Shown here piece by piece: positions 22,964 to 36,859 of a stretch of 64,000 nt of DNA. How positions within the stretch are numbered: the stretch's first letter is position 1; each line of letters begins with the position of its first letter. The notes under the pieces were generated by a model. It did not search any database, was not told the origin of the DNA, and was given only the letters and a program-made list of their open reading frames with translations. The stretch comes from Sindora glabra (Eukaryota > Streptophyta > Magnoliopsida > Fabales > Fabaceae). The stretch spans positions 868,001-932,000 of the forward strand of contig CM035233.1 in the NCBI GenBank assembly GCA_020226215.1, given 5' to 3'. Position numbers and translations under genes: made by a program.

Positions 22964-25880
22964 ATGAATTATGCAACGTGTGAGTATAGCAAAATTAAGC
23001 AAGGCTGATGAGGGCAACAACTGTAATATACCTCTTATGCAAAATGCTTTGCTTTCGTGTGTTTGAGTGTTGCATGGTCAAGCTTGTAATGATATATTGC
23101 ATCAATCAACCTGTCTTTTTAAGTTAAACATTGAAAGTGATATTTATGCTTATACGTTGTTATAAAGCACGTGATGTTAATATTGTTTTAAACCCAAAAT
23201 TAAAGTGATTATAAAGTTGTGAATTTTATATGATATTTAAGTTTGATGGGAGTTAATTAAGTATGAATTCTATAATAGGTAAAATTCACAATCCAGTCTA
23301 ATTAATTAATTATAATAAAGGATTCTTACTTCTAATTAGAAACTCTACAAGGTTGCGTTTTTTCCATTAGAATGTAAAAAATACAGTGAGGTATCAATAA
23401 AGAGAGTGATTCTCTTTCACATTCTCATTGCTTTTGTGTTTTTTAGGAAGTATTTTGCATCAACTTGATCGTGCGATTGATTAGTAACACCGGTTAAATA
23501 GTTTGAGAAAACACGTGGAAGGGTTAATTGAGTCAGGTTGGGGTTAATAATTTATTTATCACCTCCAATTATTTCCTATGATTTTAATTGTACTGCTTAT
23601 TAATGTATGCTATGTGACACAATTGATGATCAAGAAATTGCAAAAATCTATCAAAATTTTCTTTTGGTTGATGTCAGAGTTTGGTTGATTGTGTATCAAA
23701 TCTAATTTATTAGAGAAGTTTTGTGCATAAATCTATGGAATTGTGTGAATTCATATTTTGTGATTTGTTTGGCAAAGGGCTTTTGGGAAATACATCTTTC
23801 TGAAAGTTTATAAATATATACATGTACTCTACATATTAAAATGGAATTGTTTCTCCCTCTGCCAACTTCATTTTGAACTTGGAAATATGTGTCTTTTCTG
23901 CACCCTTTGGATGTGAGCATATATGCCTCTATTTACGCCATAAATGCATGCTTTTGCGTTGAAATATTTCTGCAATGTCGTGGATTTATGTAATTTATGA
24001 GTTTAAATAACATGAAGATATTTCTTGTGTGGCTTATTCCTGGGGCATTGAAATGCATGGGTTGTATTTTATGTAATTTATGAGTTTAAACAAAGAGATC
24101 TTCAATGTCGCGTGTCCTCTCTGTGCATGTGATCTGTTTTTGGTTTCAATATCACTGCACCTATGGGCTGCAGTACGTGCTTTTTCTTATTAATTTTGGA
24201 TTTAGAACTTTGGTGAATTAATAAGGCCATTCTACGCCGTAAGGTTATTTTCATTACTGGAAAATTACAGTGTTTAGGTGCTCTGCTAAAGTGATGCTCA
24301 ATGACATGTTATATCTAATTTTTTCTGAATTAGTATGTATGCATGGTTGAGTCAACTGCTGCTGTATGTTTTCTGGGAAAGACAAGAGACAGAAGGAAAC
24401 TGCATTTTATGAGAAGAAAATTTCTCCAGAAAACTAGTTCGGATGAAGGAAATATGAGTTTCAAGTTCAACTAGTTCCTTTTGGCTGCAAAATCAGAATT
24501 TTGATAGCTTTTGAACTTAAACCATTTAAAAAGATAAGATTTCCAGATTTTTTGTTCCTGAAAAAACGCATTTCATCGCACATGTACTTGCGTTTTTAAT
24601 TAAAATTCAAAGTCTTATCCAATTTTTGGCCAAAATGTGAATTGAGTTAGCTCGAAAACGTGATTTATGAATGAATTGAACTGTTTAAGGGAGATAAATA
24701 TCACAAAAATTCCCGGAACAGGTTGCGGGTATACTGCCAAAATTTTGAGAATTTCAATTCAAGATTTTAAAATGATTTTGGATAAAAATCCAAGTGGGTT
24801 GGTTAAGAAATTGCATTTAAAACGGTTTGAAGCAAAAATTTGGATTACATGTTATTATAAGGGGCATGCGGCAATTAATTTATATAATTATTTATTACAC
24901 TAGCTAGTGGAGGCTGCATGGGGTAAAATGAACTTCTTTTAATAATATATAATTTATCGTAACATAAAATTTTGTTGAAATAAATATTATCAACTTCATT
25001 TGAAAAAAATTCGAAGGAAATATGTCATATTAAAAATAATATTAATCTTCAGAATCACCTCAAAGAACAAAAGAAAAAAAAAAACTTTACTATAAATCAT
25101 ATATTAATTACAAATTCATAATAACATCCTCTATATTAAAAATGAAATTAATGAAAATCAACCCATTATTTAATTTTTTTTATTAAGCAAGAACAAGACA
25201 AAGTTTCCTACTCTTTCTCTCTATTAGGGGGGAAAAAGATCATGTTAAGTTTATAACATGAAAATTATTATATACTTACCACAAAATATCAAATATATAT
25301 TTCTTATCACACTATTTTCTTACTGTATACTAATTTATATATTTATGTTATCAAGATATATTATTTATTAACATTAAAAGTAAACATTATCTCTTGAATT
25401 AATATATATAATATCAATAACAATATATTAATATAAATTTTGAAATCTAAACTATTGTAGTGAAGTGAGATAGTAACATTTTATTAAAAAATATGATTAT
25501 ATTCAATTAACACCTAACAATCATTATAAATATAAATTTTGAAATATTTGAATTTTGATTTAATATTGTACTTGGTTCTATTAATTAGAAAATTGATTGT
25601 AGCAAAACTTAAATGATTTCATTTTAGAATTTTGTCAAAATAAATTAAAATTGGTAATAATAATTTAACAAAATTATGCTAATTATTTAAGGAAATTATT
25701 GGTATGATTAAAATGTGATTGAGACTATTGCAAAATCTTTACCAATTTAAAATCTAGATCAAATTCAATTTAAATTAATTGTAATTGATTAAATTTACTA
25801 TTAAAAATATTTGAATTTTAATTTAATCTTGCACTTAATCCTTTTAATTTTACTAAATTAATTATATTGAAAACTTGAAT

Positions 25881-26280
25881 CACTAAAAAAATGGTAATTT
25901 TAGGAAATTCTTTGCTAAAGAAAATAGCAATGGATAAAAAGTGTAGGGGAATAGTGTGTTGGTAATTCAATTAATAATGAATTTTTGTTTTCCATCATTA
26001 ACTCCCATCAATGTTTCCATCACAAATTTTAATAGATAATGACAAACAAAACAAATGATAGATGGAATCAATGATGCATTTATCTATCACTAAATGCACA
26101 TTTATTGATGAATTATTCGTCATTGATTTGGAATTTAGTGATGGAATTATCTGTCACTATAATCCTAATTTAATGATGCAATTTTTGCTCACTAATTTTA
26201 ATTTGTCAGTAATTCCAATGCTAAATTGGAAATTTCATACAAAATTAGCAATTTTGTATTAAAAAATTCATCATTAATCT
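25881..26280. mobile_element. Possible CACTA-type transposon end with subterminal repeats, unit 1
   Basis: The stretch begins CACTAAAAAAATGG, similar to CACTA-superfamily termini. It is followed by many short direct and inverted motifs around TCATCAA, TCACTAA and AGTGATGGAATTA, which resemble subterminal repeats. The opposite terminus and a transposase were not found. The copy in unit 2 starts at 33139. Confidence 0.35.
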
Positions 26281-27469
26281 AGGATATATTTGTTAATGTG
26301 CTGCTTGTTTTTGTAGCAAACATTTTGCAACCCAAATACAAAACCTTTTTTGCAACAATCAACATTCATAATGCCTAAACCCTATCTTGAATCAAATGTT
26401 TGAATAGAATTTCATAAAATAAAATTAAACTTGAATATTTTATTTTCATAACATAAAGAGCAATAAAAATAAATGAAATCTAATGTAGAAAGAAAATCAT
26501 ATAAATGTATTTGCATATAAAAAGAAAAACCTAGGCAACTAGCTTTTTGCAACTCATTGTTGGTTGTCCCTAAGGTATTCATGTCTCTAGTTAGCTGGTG
26601 ATGATTGCTATTTGGAAGAGGTGGAAATGGTCATCTTTAACTTGTCAAATAATTCTCTAATGCTATGATGATTCTTATTAATCAGCAATTGCTAATTAGC
26701 AAGTTATCACTCTCGAGCTACCATCCTTTTTCTTGGTAAGCCTTAAGCTCCATATGTTAATGCTAAATGTTTATTTATAGCCCCTCTAGCTAGGACTGCG
26801 AAGATGAACTAGTGGCAATAGATAAAGGCTCCATAACCTTTCTCACCTCCAATCTAATGCCACAAATAAGGCAATTTTTATTATGACAACTAGTTACCTC
26901 TATCCACAATGAAGTTTTGTCAACCTACGCAAAACTATCATCACCCTCAACTAATAAGTGAAAGGATTATGCATCCATCATTCTAAACAAGATATTTATC
27001 AAACTTGTAATATTGCATTATTTTCTTATAAGCCACAAAAGTATAAAGAAGCAACAAAAGAAGAAGCATGGAAACAAGCCATAGGTGAAAAGATTAAGAT
27101 GATAGAAAATAATCATACATTGGAGCTCACTGAGAAGCCAAAAGATAAAGATATCATAAACCTAAAATGCATTTAAAAAATCAAGCACAATGAACATGGT
27201 GCAATTCAAAAATACAAGGCACAACTTTTTGCAAAGGGATACTTTTAACAACCAAGCATTGATTTCAATGAAATAGTTACACCAATGGTTGGTACAAAGA
27301 TAAATAAAATGGTTTTTGCATTAGCCACACAACTGAAGCTTCAAGTTCATCAGATAGATGCGAAATTAGCTTTTTTCAACGAAAAAATTGAAGAAGTTCA
27401 CATGGAGCAACTATAATATGAGATTCAAGGTAAAGAAAACAAGGTGTATCACTTGAAAAAGGCACTATA

Positions 27470-28020
27470 TGTAACATCCCAAAATTTTAGTTTTATAAAT
27501 TTTTATATTTATGAATATATATTTAATTGATTAGTGATTGAATTTGAATTTCTTTTCCTTCAGAGAATTTTGAAATCTTAAAATAATAATACTAAAAATA
27601 TGTGACAGTCAATTATTTTTATATGACTATTTTTATAATGAATTTCTTATTCATTGGAAGTAATTATTTTAGAAGTTATAGAAAATGATTGAAAATAATT
27701 ATTTTTGAGATATTGAATGAAATTAGTTTACGAAAGAAAATGACATAGTAATTTTCTTTTTGTTTCATAATTCTATTTGTTTCGACCAGCAGCAGGCACT
27801 TGGTTTCAAACTTTTTGTTTCTTTCTTGTCAGAGTCGGTTCTCTTTGTTACTACAGCTTTCTAGCTGTTACTTTTTCTCTCATCTGATGTGTCTCTTTCT
27901 CTTTATTTTAATGTTATTTTATTTTACCTCTCCAGCTTTTCTTTTCTCTCAACACGTGGATCCCTTCCTTTTTTTTGCAGCTTCTAAAACATTCTGCCGT
28001 CAATACTGCTGCTGTTTCTA

Positions 28021-28064
<44 letters not shown>

Positions 28065-30402
28065 TTCACCGCCTCTGCTTAACTATTTCATTTTTTACTC
28101 TCTTCCGCGTTCTGCTTTCTCAATCCGGAACAGAGTCTCCCTCGGGTTCCTATCTTCTCTCTCATTCTGGTTTCTTTTTCTTCTCCTCTTTCTAACCGGA
28201 ACAGCCTCTTTCTCAGTTCCAAGTGCTGGTTGCTTTATGCCACTGCCGGAATCAGCACTCCTCTGTTCCTTGAGTAGCTTAACTACTATTTTGTTCTACC
28301 TTGTTTGCTAGCTACTGCTGACATTGGAGGAGAGCCGCTGATCGCCGAATAAGGTCATTCGACTCTCTCCTTTTCTCAGTTTTGGCACCAGAGTAGAGGG
28401 CATAGTCTCTTCCTAACTACACGAGATTTAACTAGCAAACTGAGGGAAGCTGGCATTCAACTCATAATATTCGGCCGTCGTCCACCATGCTTCTCCCCTT
28501 TATTTTTCTTTTTCGGTCACTTGCGGCCATAGTTATTTTTGAGGCTTCAAAATTGCAGCTGGTTCTGGTCACAAGAGGCCATCGTCTTCCTCTGGCTCCT
28601 TGTGCCACCCTCATCCGCGATGGGAAGGAGCTATAAGCTTATGACTATTTTGGTTGAGGCATTACATAGAGTGGAACCGCCCTCTTCTTGCCATTACGTG
28701 TGGCTTCGTATGGTACCATATGGTCCAACTCCGGTGGTTGCTAGTAAGCTTACAAGAGCTATAAATGACGGTTGTTTTTGCTTTCATGAACAAGACACAC
28801 TTAAAGTGGAAGCTCCTCTACTTACTGGAGGGAGATGATTACGGTGTCGGTGAGTTGGGGATGAGTTCGTTAACCTACGTCTTCAGTCAACAACTGAAAT
28901 CGCGTTGTTATTTTCCTTCTTCTGGCCATCGGTCGACAACTACTGGTGGAGTTGATGGAAATGGTGTAGGACCAAAACCAACTCATTCCGTCAAGCAGCA
29001 CAATTAGCATGACCGTAGGAATAACGGGACAAAGCCAAGTGAGGATACTGTAGGGTTAAGTTTCCCCTGTTTGTTATTGCCTCATGTTGGACGGTGCTTG
29101 ATTGACGTTGAATAGAAACAGTAAATAGTAGTAGAGCGGCTCTTCTTTTTCTACCCTGGGTCTCTTTTCGGTAGCTAACGCTATAGCTCTTCATGGAGTG
29201 CTTCCTGGTTGAACCAAACTGCAGCTTACTGAGTGAGGGAGGGGTTATGGAGCCGCTGTTGGTTAAGCAGTGGTGTGGAATTGTTGGTCCTCCTTGACTC
29301 CGAAGAGTCGCTACGATTTCTGGCAATACTTTCACTGCCATTAGAGGTGTGATAAGCATTTTGGGTGAATTAAAGACGAGATGCAAGTTGAATTCAGTTG
29401 CTTTGGAACTTCCAAGATGGATTATTAATAGCAAATATCTCACCACTTTTTCTTTATTATCTTATCAAAAGATATTTTAAATATTGAGTTATGCTTTCAT
29501 CACTATTAATATCAATTCTATATTTTTGTATAAATATGATTATATACGAGTATTGTAAATTGAGCATTTTGAGACATTGAAAAGTGATGAATTACGCTAG
29601 AATGATGATACTGAATATTGCAATCAATGATAAAGAAATAATATGAAAGTCGGATGGAGAATTCCCGCTAAATTATATGGGATAGATATGATATTGATTC
29701 AAGAGTCAGATGAGGAATTCCTGACTAATAGTGGATAGAGGTACAAGATTGACCTTGTTACCAATGAGTAACTATATAAATGTATATTATATTTAAATAT
29801 GTGACGTCAAGTACCTGTTGTGATTGATTTGTATTGATGATGTGATTGAGATGATCTATTTGTAATTGAGCTTTAATGGTTGTTTGTGTATGATGCCTAT
29901 CCGGAATGGTTAGTATATGATCTTGAGCTCTAATAAGAAGTCGAGACTCCTATCATTGTGTTACGTGAAGTAGAATGCTAGTCATGTGCACGTGAATTTT
30001 CATATATTTCAAGAATTCATAAATTAATTTGCTATTATCTTTTTAATGTACCTACATTGATCACTTAAAAGTTAGTGGTAGCTATATGCTCACTGGGTTT
30101 GTGGAACTCACTCTATTCTAATTCAATGTTTTCAGGTTGGCATCCATGGAGGATCAAAGACCGCCTGAATTAAGAGATTTGACAGTTAAGATTAAGGTTA
30201 ATAGTCAAATAGAGTTTTGATAAATTATATAATGTGATGAATTAATTGTATGTGTATAAGTGTGAAATTAGATTGTTCTATATATATGTTAATCTTGTCA
30301 TATTTGGAAATTCTCATTAGATAGAAAGAGTAATAATAGTTAAGGCTTGTGGAAACCGATATCGGGATCCACGCCGGTCACGGTCAAAAGTGGGTCGTAA
30401 CA
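27470..30402 (+). mobile_element. Long solo LTR (2,933 bp) inserted in Copia-A RT
   Basis: It begins TGTAACATCCC and ends GGGTCGTAACA, with TG/CA ends and a 5-bp target duplication CTATA at 27465-27469 and 30403-30407. No internal region is present, so it is a solo LTR left by LTR-LTR recombination. Termini of this kind and a length near 3 kb suit Del/Tekay-type gypsy chromoviruses, a family assignment by inference. It holds an (AT)n run at 28023-28061, a CT-rich leader-like part and open frames at 28539-29007 and 28991-29446 without known motifs. Confidence 0.85.
28023..28061. repeat. (AT)n microsatellite in the solo LTR
   Basis: About 39 bp of alternating A and T in the presumed promoter part of the LTR, followed by pyrimidine-rich sequence. 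Confidence 0.95.
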
Positions 30403-31492
30403 CTATATGGACTCAAGCAAGTCCCACATCCATGGAATAACAAAATTGATAAATATCTTCTTGATCATGGATTTTCTAAAAGCCTAACTTAACCATCCTT
30501 ATATGTAAAGACACTTGAAGATCAATTTTCTAATTTTGTGCTTGTACGTGGATGACTTAATTTACACCAGCATTGATGCAAAGATGATTGAAGACTTTAA
30601 GATGGCTATGATGTAGGAGTACCAAATGGTGGATCTTTGTCTTACAAAGTATTTTTCTCCAAATGCAAGTAAAACAAAGGCCTAGGCAAATTTTCATTTC
30701 TCAAGAAAACTACATAGATGATTTGCTAAGGAAATTCCACACAAAAGATTGCAAGCCTCTACCAATGGCGTTAAACAAAAAGCTAACTAGACATGATGAA
30801 ATGGAAAAAGCTGATAAGATAATTTGCCATATTCTTATTGGTTTGCTAATCTATTTGACACACACAAGGCCAAATATAGTGCATACACATAGCATAGTTT
30901 CTAGATACATGAGGAGCCTAGTAAGATATATTTTACTACAACAAAAAAATTTCTATGAAATGTTAAGGGCATAAAGACTTTCAACATTTTGTTCGAATGA
31001 TAAAAGATTCTAATTTACTTAGCTACACAGATAGTGACTAGGTTGGTAATGTTGATGATTGCAAGAGAACAAGTAGTTACATGTTTCTTCTAAGATCCAA
31101 AGTAATTTCATAGGCTTCAAAGAAATAGCAAACCATAGCACTCTTATTAGTGGAAGCAAAATATATGAAAGAAACAAGTATAGTAGCTTAAGTAGTTTGG
31201 CTTTGAAGAATTTTACAAGATTTATAATAAAGGATTAGGACTCCAACAAAAATTTATTGTGACATGTCTACAACAATCATAACAAAAAATGAAGTATTCA
31301 ACAATTGCACAATATATATTAAGATCCAACATTACTTTGATCGAGAGCTTGTGAAGAAGCAAGATATTGAGTTAGAGTTTTGCATGATAAGAGAATAATT
31401 GGTAGATATTTTCATAAAACCAATTCTAGTTGAGGAATTTGTCAAATTCAGAGAAATGCTTGGAGTCACGATTTTTCTAAGTTAAGGAGGAG

Positions 31493-31912
31493 TGTTAAAA
31501 AATATTAATGTATAAAAATAAAAAATTATGAAAAATCTACAAATGTCTAGATAATATGATTAAAAGTCTCCTTGAAGTTCTAGTATATTTAAAGATATTT
31601 GAGGAGTTTGCGAAGAGATAAAACTAAATTAATCATGCTAGAGTCACATTATTGAAATGCATAATAAAAAAATTAGAAAATTCTACAACATTTGAGCTGG
31701 CAACTCACTGGCCACACACACACACACACGTCAATTCAGTCAAAGTTGAGTAAAAGTTTCTGCTAAATAATTCCTAAGCTTATCCTCTCCTCCGATTAGC
31801 AACTTCACTCTTATATTCCTTCTTATGAAATCAAGCCACCGCATCAAACTCTCTCGGACAGAAGCCAAAACCTTGCAAACAATTGATTACTCATCAGCTC
31901 TTATACCCATCG
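31493..31912 (+). repeat. Copia-A 3' LTR, copy 2
   Basis: It begins TGTTAAAAAATATTAATG after the purine tract AAGGAGGAG and ends ATACCCATCG. It contains a short (CA)n at about 31712-31729 where copy 1 has (TA)n. Confidence 0.88.
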
Positions 31913-32862
31913 GTTGATATATCTGCTTTTATTATTCATCTACTTGTGGGTCTACTGACTTTTGCATTCATGACTTTAGGCTACATAGAATCTGAACGTA
32001 GAGGAATTTTTTTCTTTTTTTAAATGTAATATGTATATTTGTTATTGATTTATAATTCTAGAATTTTTGTTTTTATATACATCGTGGGTGTTTCATGCAT
32101 AGAATTACACCACACGACTTATAACTTAATTACCTTTGAATCATGATATAACTTTGGGATAATATCACTTTTAACATTGAAAAATAAAAAGGAATCAAAT
32201 GGGTTATAATAAATTTTGTAGTATGTAGCATCAGTTTGAAAAAGAAAATTCTTATATATTCTAATTATATTAGATGTATTCAATCATTATCAATAAGAGA
32301 AATTTTAAAATATTAAGAATTGATAAATATCTTTTATTTATTAATCATGACTAAATATATATAATATAATTTTTACATACAAAAATTTCTCCGATTCGAA
32401 GAAACTGAGGCTATCAACAACCCTTAACAATAAAAATAACTATTGTCTTCCTGCATTTGGAGTTAATTAGTCCAAACTGACGTGAGAATCCAACCATAGA
32501 GTAAGTTCAAACTGACGCAGAGCACAACTGAACATCCAATTTGTATATAATAGCATCAATTTCCTAATGCATCTCCGACGGTAACCATTCTTAAATTTAT
32601 ATATAAAAAATAAGATTCAAAATTAAATTTCGAATATAAATCTAAAAACTGTCATTAAATATAAAATAATGATGTAAATTTCTAAAACTTAATTTAATAA
32701 ATATAAAAGATTCACAATTCAATCTCAAATCTCATATATATATTATAATTTTTGTTAAATTAAACTAGTATGACAACAGTTATTCTGACGGTTTCCACTA
32801 CAAATGGAAAACAAGTCACGAGGTTGTTTACCGCACTGGTTAAATAAACCGTCGGCATGTTT

Positions 32863-32880
32863 TTCAATCTCAAATCTCAT
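32863..32880. other. Deletion junction with an 18-nt templated filler
   Basis: TTCAATCTCAAATCTCAT at the junction is identical to 32718-32735, only 145 bp upstream. Neither flank of the deletion carries it at this place in units 1 or 3. Confidence 0.75.
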
Positions 32881-33138
32881 TTTAGAATTTTTTTCAAAAT
32901 AAATTAAATTGGTAATAATAATTTAACAAAATTATATTAATTATTTAAGGAAATTATTGGTATGATTAAAATGTAAATGAGACTATTGCAAAATCTTTAC
33001 CAATTTAAAATCTAGATCAAATTCAATTTAAATTAATTGCAATTGATTAAATTTACAATTCAAAAATTTTGAATTTTAATTTAATCTTGCACTTAATCCT
33101 TTTAATTTTACTAAATTAATTATATTGAAAACTCGAAT

Positions 33139-33531
33139 CACTAAAAAAATGGTAATTTTAGGAAATTCTTTGCTAAAGGAAATAACAATGGATAAAAAAG
33201 TGTAGGTGAATAGTGCATTAATAATTCAATTAATAATGAATTTTTGTTTTCCATCATTGACTCCCATCAATGTTTCCATCACTAATTTTGGGAGATAACG
33301 ACAAATGAAACAAATGATGGATGAAATTAATGATGCATTTATCTATCACTAACTACACATTTACTGATGAATTATTCGTCATTGATTTGGAATTTAGTGA
33401 CGGAATTATCTATCACTATAATCCCAATTTAATTATGCAATTTTTTGTCACTAATTTTAATTTGTCAGTAATTCCAATGCTAAATTGAAAAAATTAGCAA
33501 CGTTGTATTCAAAAATTCATCATTAATCTAG
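33139..33531. mobile_element. Possible CACTA-type transposon end, unit 2 copy
   Basis: Collinear with 25881-26280, beginning CACTAAAAAAATGG, with the same subterminal motifs and scattered substitutions. Confidence 0.33.
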
Positions 33532-34206
33532 GATGTATTTGTTAATGTACTGTTTGTTTTTGTAACAAACATTTTGCAACCCAAATAGAAAACTTTTTTT
33601 GCATCAATCAACATTCATAATGCCTAAACCCTATCTTGAATCAAATGTTTGAATAGAATTTCATAAAATAAAATTAAACTTGAATATTTTATTTTCATAA
33701 CATAAAAAGCAATAAAAATCAATGGAATCCAATGTAGAAAAAAATCATATAAATGTATTTGCATATAAAAAGTAAAACCCTAAGCAACTAGGCTTTTGCA
33801 TTTCACTGGTGGTTGGTCCTAAGGTGTTTATGTTTCTAGTTAGCTGGTGATGATTGCTTTCTGGAAAAGGTGGAAATGGTCATCTTTAACTTGACAAACA
33901 ATTCTCTAATGTTGTGATGGTTCTTATTGATTGGCAACTGCTAATTAGCAAGTCATCACTCCCGGGCTACCATCGTTTCTCTTGGTAAGCCTCGAGCTCC
34001 GCAGGTTGCTGCTAGATGGTGATTTATAGCTCCTTTAGCTTAGACTGCAAAGATGAACTAGTCACAAAAGATAAAGACTCCATAACCTTTCTCACCTCTA
34101 ATTTAATGTCATAAATAAGGCAATTTTTGTTATGACCACTAGTTACCTCAATCCACAATGAAGTTTTGTCAACCTACGCAAAACTACCATCACCCTCAAC
34201 TAATAA

Positions 34207-35843
34207 GTGAAAGGATTATGCATCCATCATTCTAAACAAGATATTTATCAAACTTGTGATATTGCATTATTTTCTTATGAGCCACAAAAGTATAAAGAAG
34301 CAACAAAAGAAGAAGCATGGAAACAAGCCATAGATGAAAAGATTCAGATGATAGAAAATAATCATACATTAGAGCTCATTGAGAAGCCAAAAGATAAAGA
34401 TATCATAAACATAAAATGCATTTACAAAATCAAGCACAATGAACATGGTGCAATTCAAAAATACAAGGCACAACTTGTTGTAAAGGGATACTTTTAACAA
34501 CCAAGCATTGATTTCAATGAAATAGTTGCATCAATGGTTAGTACAGAGATAAATAAAATGGTCTTGGCATTAGCCACACAACTGAAGCTTCAAGTTCATT
34601 AGATAGATGTGAAAATAGCTTTTTTCAATGAAAAAATTGAAGAAGTCTACATTGAGCAACTACAATATGAGATTCAAGGCAAAGAAAATAAGGTGTATCA
34701 CTTGAAAAAGGCATTATATAGACTTAAGCAAGTCCCACATCCATGGAATAACAAAATTAATAAATATCTTTTTGATCATGGATTTTCTAAAAGCCTAAGT
34801 TAACCATCCTTATATGTAAAGACACATGAAGATCATTTTTCTGATTTTGTGCTTGTACGTGGATGACTTAATTTACACCAGCACTGATGCAAAGATGATT
34901 AAAGACTTTAAGACGGCTATGATGTAGGAGTACGAGATGGTGGATCTTGGTTCTATGAAGTATTTTTCTCTGAATGCAAGTAAAATAAAGGCCTAGATAG
35001 ATTTTCATTTCTCAAGAAAAGTACACAGATGATTTATTAAGGAAATTCCGCATGAAAGATTGCAAACCTCTACCAATGGTGTTAAACAAGAAGCTAACTA
35101 GACATAATGAAATGGAGAAAGTTGATGAGATAATTTACCATAATCTTGTTGGTTTGCAAATCTATTTGACAAACATAAGGCCAAATATAGTGGATACACT
35201 CAACATAGTTTCTATATATGTGAGTGAGCCCAGGAAGACGCATTTTACTACAATAAAAAGATTTCTATGAAATGTTAAGGGCATAGAGACTTTTGGCATT
35301 TTGTTCAAATGACAAAAGATTCTAATTTACTTATCTACATAGATAGTGATTAGGTTAGTAATGTTTATGATAGCAAGAGCATAAGTAGTTACATGTTTTT
35401 TCTAGAATCCAAAGTAATTTCATAGGCTTCAAAGAAATAGCAAACAATAGCACTCTTATTAGTGAAAGCAAAATATATGATAGGAACAAGTATAGCAGCT
35501 CAAGTAGTTTGGCTTTGAAGAATTTTGCAAGATTTACAATAAAGGCTTAGGATTCCAACAAAAATTTATTGCGACGTGTCCTTGGCTTTGAAGAATTTTG
35601 CAAGATTTACAATAGGACTCCAACAAAAATTTATTGTGACATGTTTGCAACAATCATAACAAAAAACCAAGTATTCCACAGTTGCACAAGATTGAAAGCT
35701 TGTGAATAAGGAAGATATTGTGTTAGAGTTTTACAGGACCAGAAAATAACTAGCAGATATTTTCATGAAATTAATTCTAATTGAGGAATTTGTCAAATTT
35801 GGAGAAATGCTTCGAGTCATGATTTTTCTAGATCAAGAAGGAG
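34207..35843 (+). pseudogene. Copia-A fragment 3 RT and RNase H
   Basis: 34207-34497 is open for 96 codons (DIYQTCDIALFSYEPQKYKEA, then IYKIKHNEHGAIQKYKAQL). 34609-34803 carries KIAFFNEKIEEVYIEQLQYEI and LKKALYRLKQVPHPW. The palm is broken. 35052-35270 gives the later RT (KDCKPLPMVLNKKLTR, then IYLTNIRPNIVDTLNIVS). RNase H is decayed and has a local repeat of about 50 bp at 35512-35627 (TTGGCTTTGAAGAATTTTGC twice). Confidence 0.8.
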
Positions 35844-36270
35844 TGTTAAAAAAGATTAGTCTAGAAAAGAAAAAAATTATAAAAAATCTACAAATGCCTA
35901 GGTGATACAATTAAAAGTCTCCTAAAAGTTTTAGTATGTTTAAAGATATTTTAGGAGTTGTGAAGAGATAAAATTAAATTAATCATGCTAGAGTGGCATT
36001 ATTGGAATGCGTAACAAAAAAATTTAGAAAATCCTAGGACATTTGAGTTGGCAACTCACTGGCCACACACACACACACACAAGTCAATTCAGTCAAAGTT
36101 GAGTAAAAGTTTCTGCTAAATAATTCCTAAGCTTATTCTCTTCTTTGATTGGCAACTTCACTCTTATATATTCCTTCTTATGAAATCAAGCCACCACAAA
36201 ATCAAACTCTCTCAGACAAAAGCCAAAACATTGCAAACACTTGATTACTCATCAGCCCTTATACCCATCA
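35844..36270 (+). repeat. Copia-A 3' LTR, copy 3
   Basis: It begins TGTTAAAAAAGATTAGTC and ends ATACCCATCA, 427 bp, with (CA)n at about 36063-36081. It is followed by the shared flank GTTGATATATCTG. Confidence 0.88.
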
Positions 36271-36859
36271 GTTGATATATCTGTTTTTATTATTCATCTA
36301 CTTGTGGGTCTACTGACTTTTGTATTCGTGACTTTAGGCTACATAGAATCTGAACTTAGAGGAGTTTTTTTTTAAATGTAATATGTATGTTTGTTATTAA
36401 TTTATAATTCTAGAATTTTTGTTTTTATATACACCGTGGGTGTAATTCCATACATAATAGATTACACCACACGACTTATAACTTAATTACCTTTAAATCA
36501 TGATATAATTTTAGGATAATATCACTTGTAACATTGGAAAATAAGAAGGAATCAAATGGGTTATACTAAATTTTGTGGTGTTTAGCGTCAGTTTGAAAAA
36601 ACAGATGTTATACATTCTAATTATATTAGATGTATTCAGTCATTATCAATAAGAGAAATCTTAAAATATTAAGAATTGATAAATATCTTTTATTTATTAA
36701 TTATGACTAAATACATATAATATAATTTACACATACAACAATTTCCTCAATTTGAAAAAACTAAGCCTATCAACAACTCTTAATAATAAAAATAACTATT
36801 GTCTTCTTGCATTTGGAGTTAATTAGTCCAAACTGACATAAGAATCTAACTATAGAGTC

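Larger units (their letters stand above)
22923..26940. other. Unit 1 3' flank of MMP1
   Basis: No supported gene. 22923-25062 is collinear with 39354-41676 of unit 3, and 25625-26940 with 32879-34189 of unit 2. A 78-codon open frame at 24667-24903 is partly kept in unit 3 but is cut there by a stop, and it has no known motif. A CACTA-like end lies at 25881-26280. Confidence 0.7.
26958..31492 (+). pseudogene. Copia-A fragment 2 RT and RNase H
   Basis: 26958-27469 gives DIYQTCNIALFSYKPQKYKEA, EEAWKQAIGEKIKMIENNHT, and KIKHNEHGAIQKYKAQL with stops. After the solo LTR, 30408-31490 continues with GLKQVPHPWNNKIDKYLLDHG, a broken palm, and QIFISQENYIDDLLRKFHTKD (30690-30750). RNase H pieces follow (YTDSD near 31022, IALLLVEAKYMKE near 31135, ending FVKFREMLGV). 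It cannot be functional. Confidence 0.8.
26941..31912 (+). mobile_element. Copia-A fragment 2, split by a solo LTR
   Basis: A 5'-truncated copia starting within RT, interrupted at 27469/30403 and ending in the 3' LTR at 31912. It is truncated at the same base region as the fragment at 34190, which shows that duplication rather than separate insertion produced both. Confidence 0.82.
26941..34189 (+). repeat. Segmental duplication unit 2 (gene lost)
   Basis: Same order as unit 1, starting in Copia-A RT, with a solo LTR inserted in RT (27470-30402) and the region corresponding to about 21349-25625 of unit 1 deleted. That deletion removes the whole metalloproteinase gene and its promoter. Confidence 0.82.
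31913..34189. other. Unit 2 flanks joined across the deleted protease gene
   Basis: 31913-32862 matches the upstream flanks of MMP1 and MMP2. From 32879 on, the sequence matches the far 3' flank of MMP1 (25625 onward). Between them lies a short filler. No gene is present and no trace of metalloproteinase coding sequence remains. Confidence 0.85.
34190..36270 (+). mobile_element. Copia-A fragment 3
   Basis: RT, RNase H and 3' LTR of the same copia, again 5'-truncated at the joint carrying TCACCCTCAA. It lacks the solo LTR found in fragment 2, so that insertion came after the duplication. Confidence 0.83.
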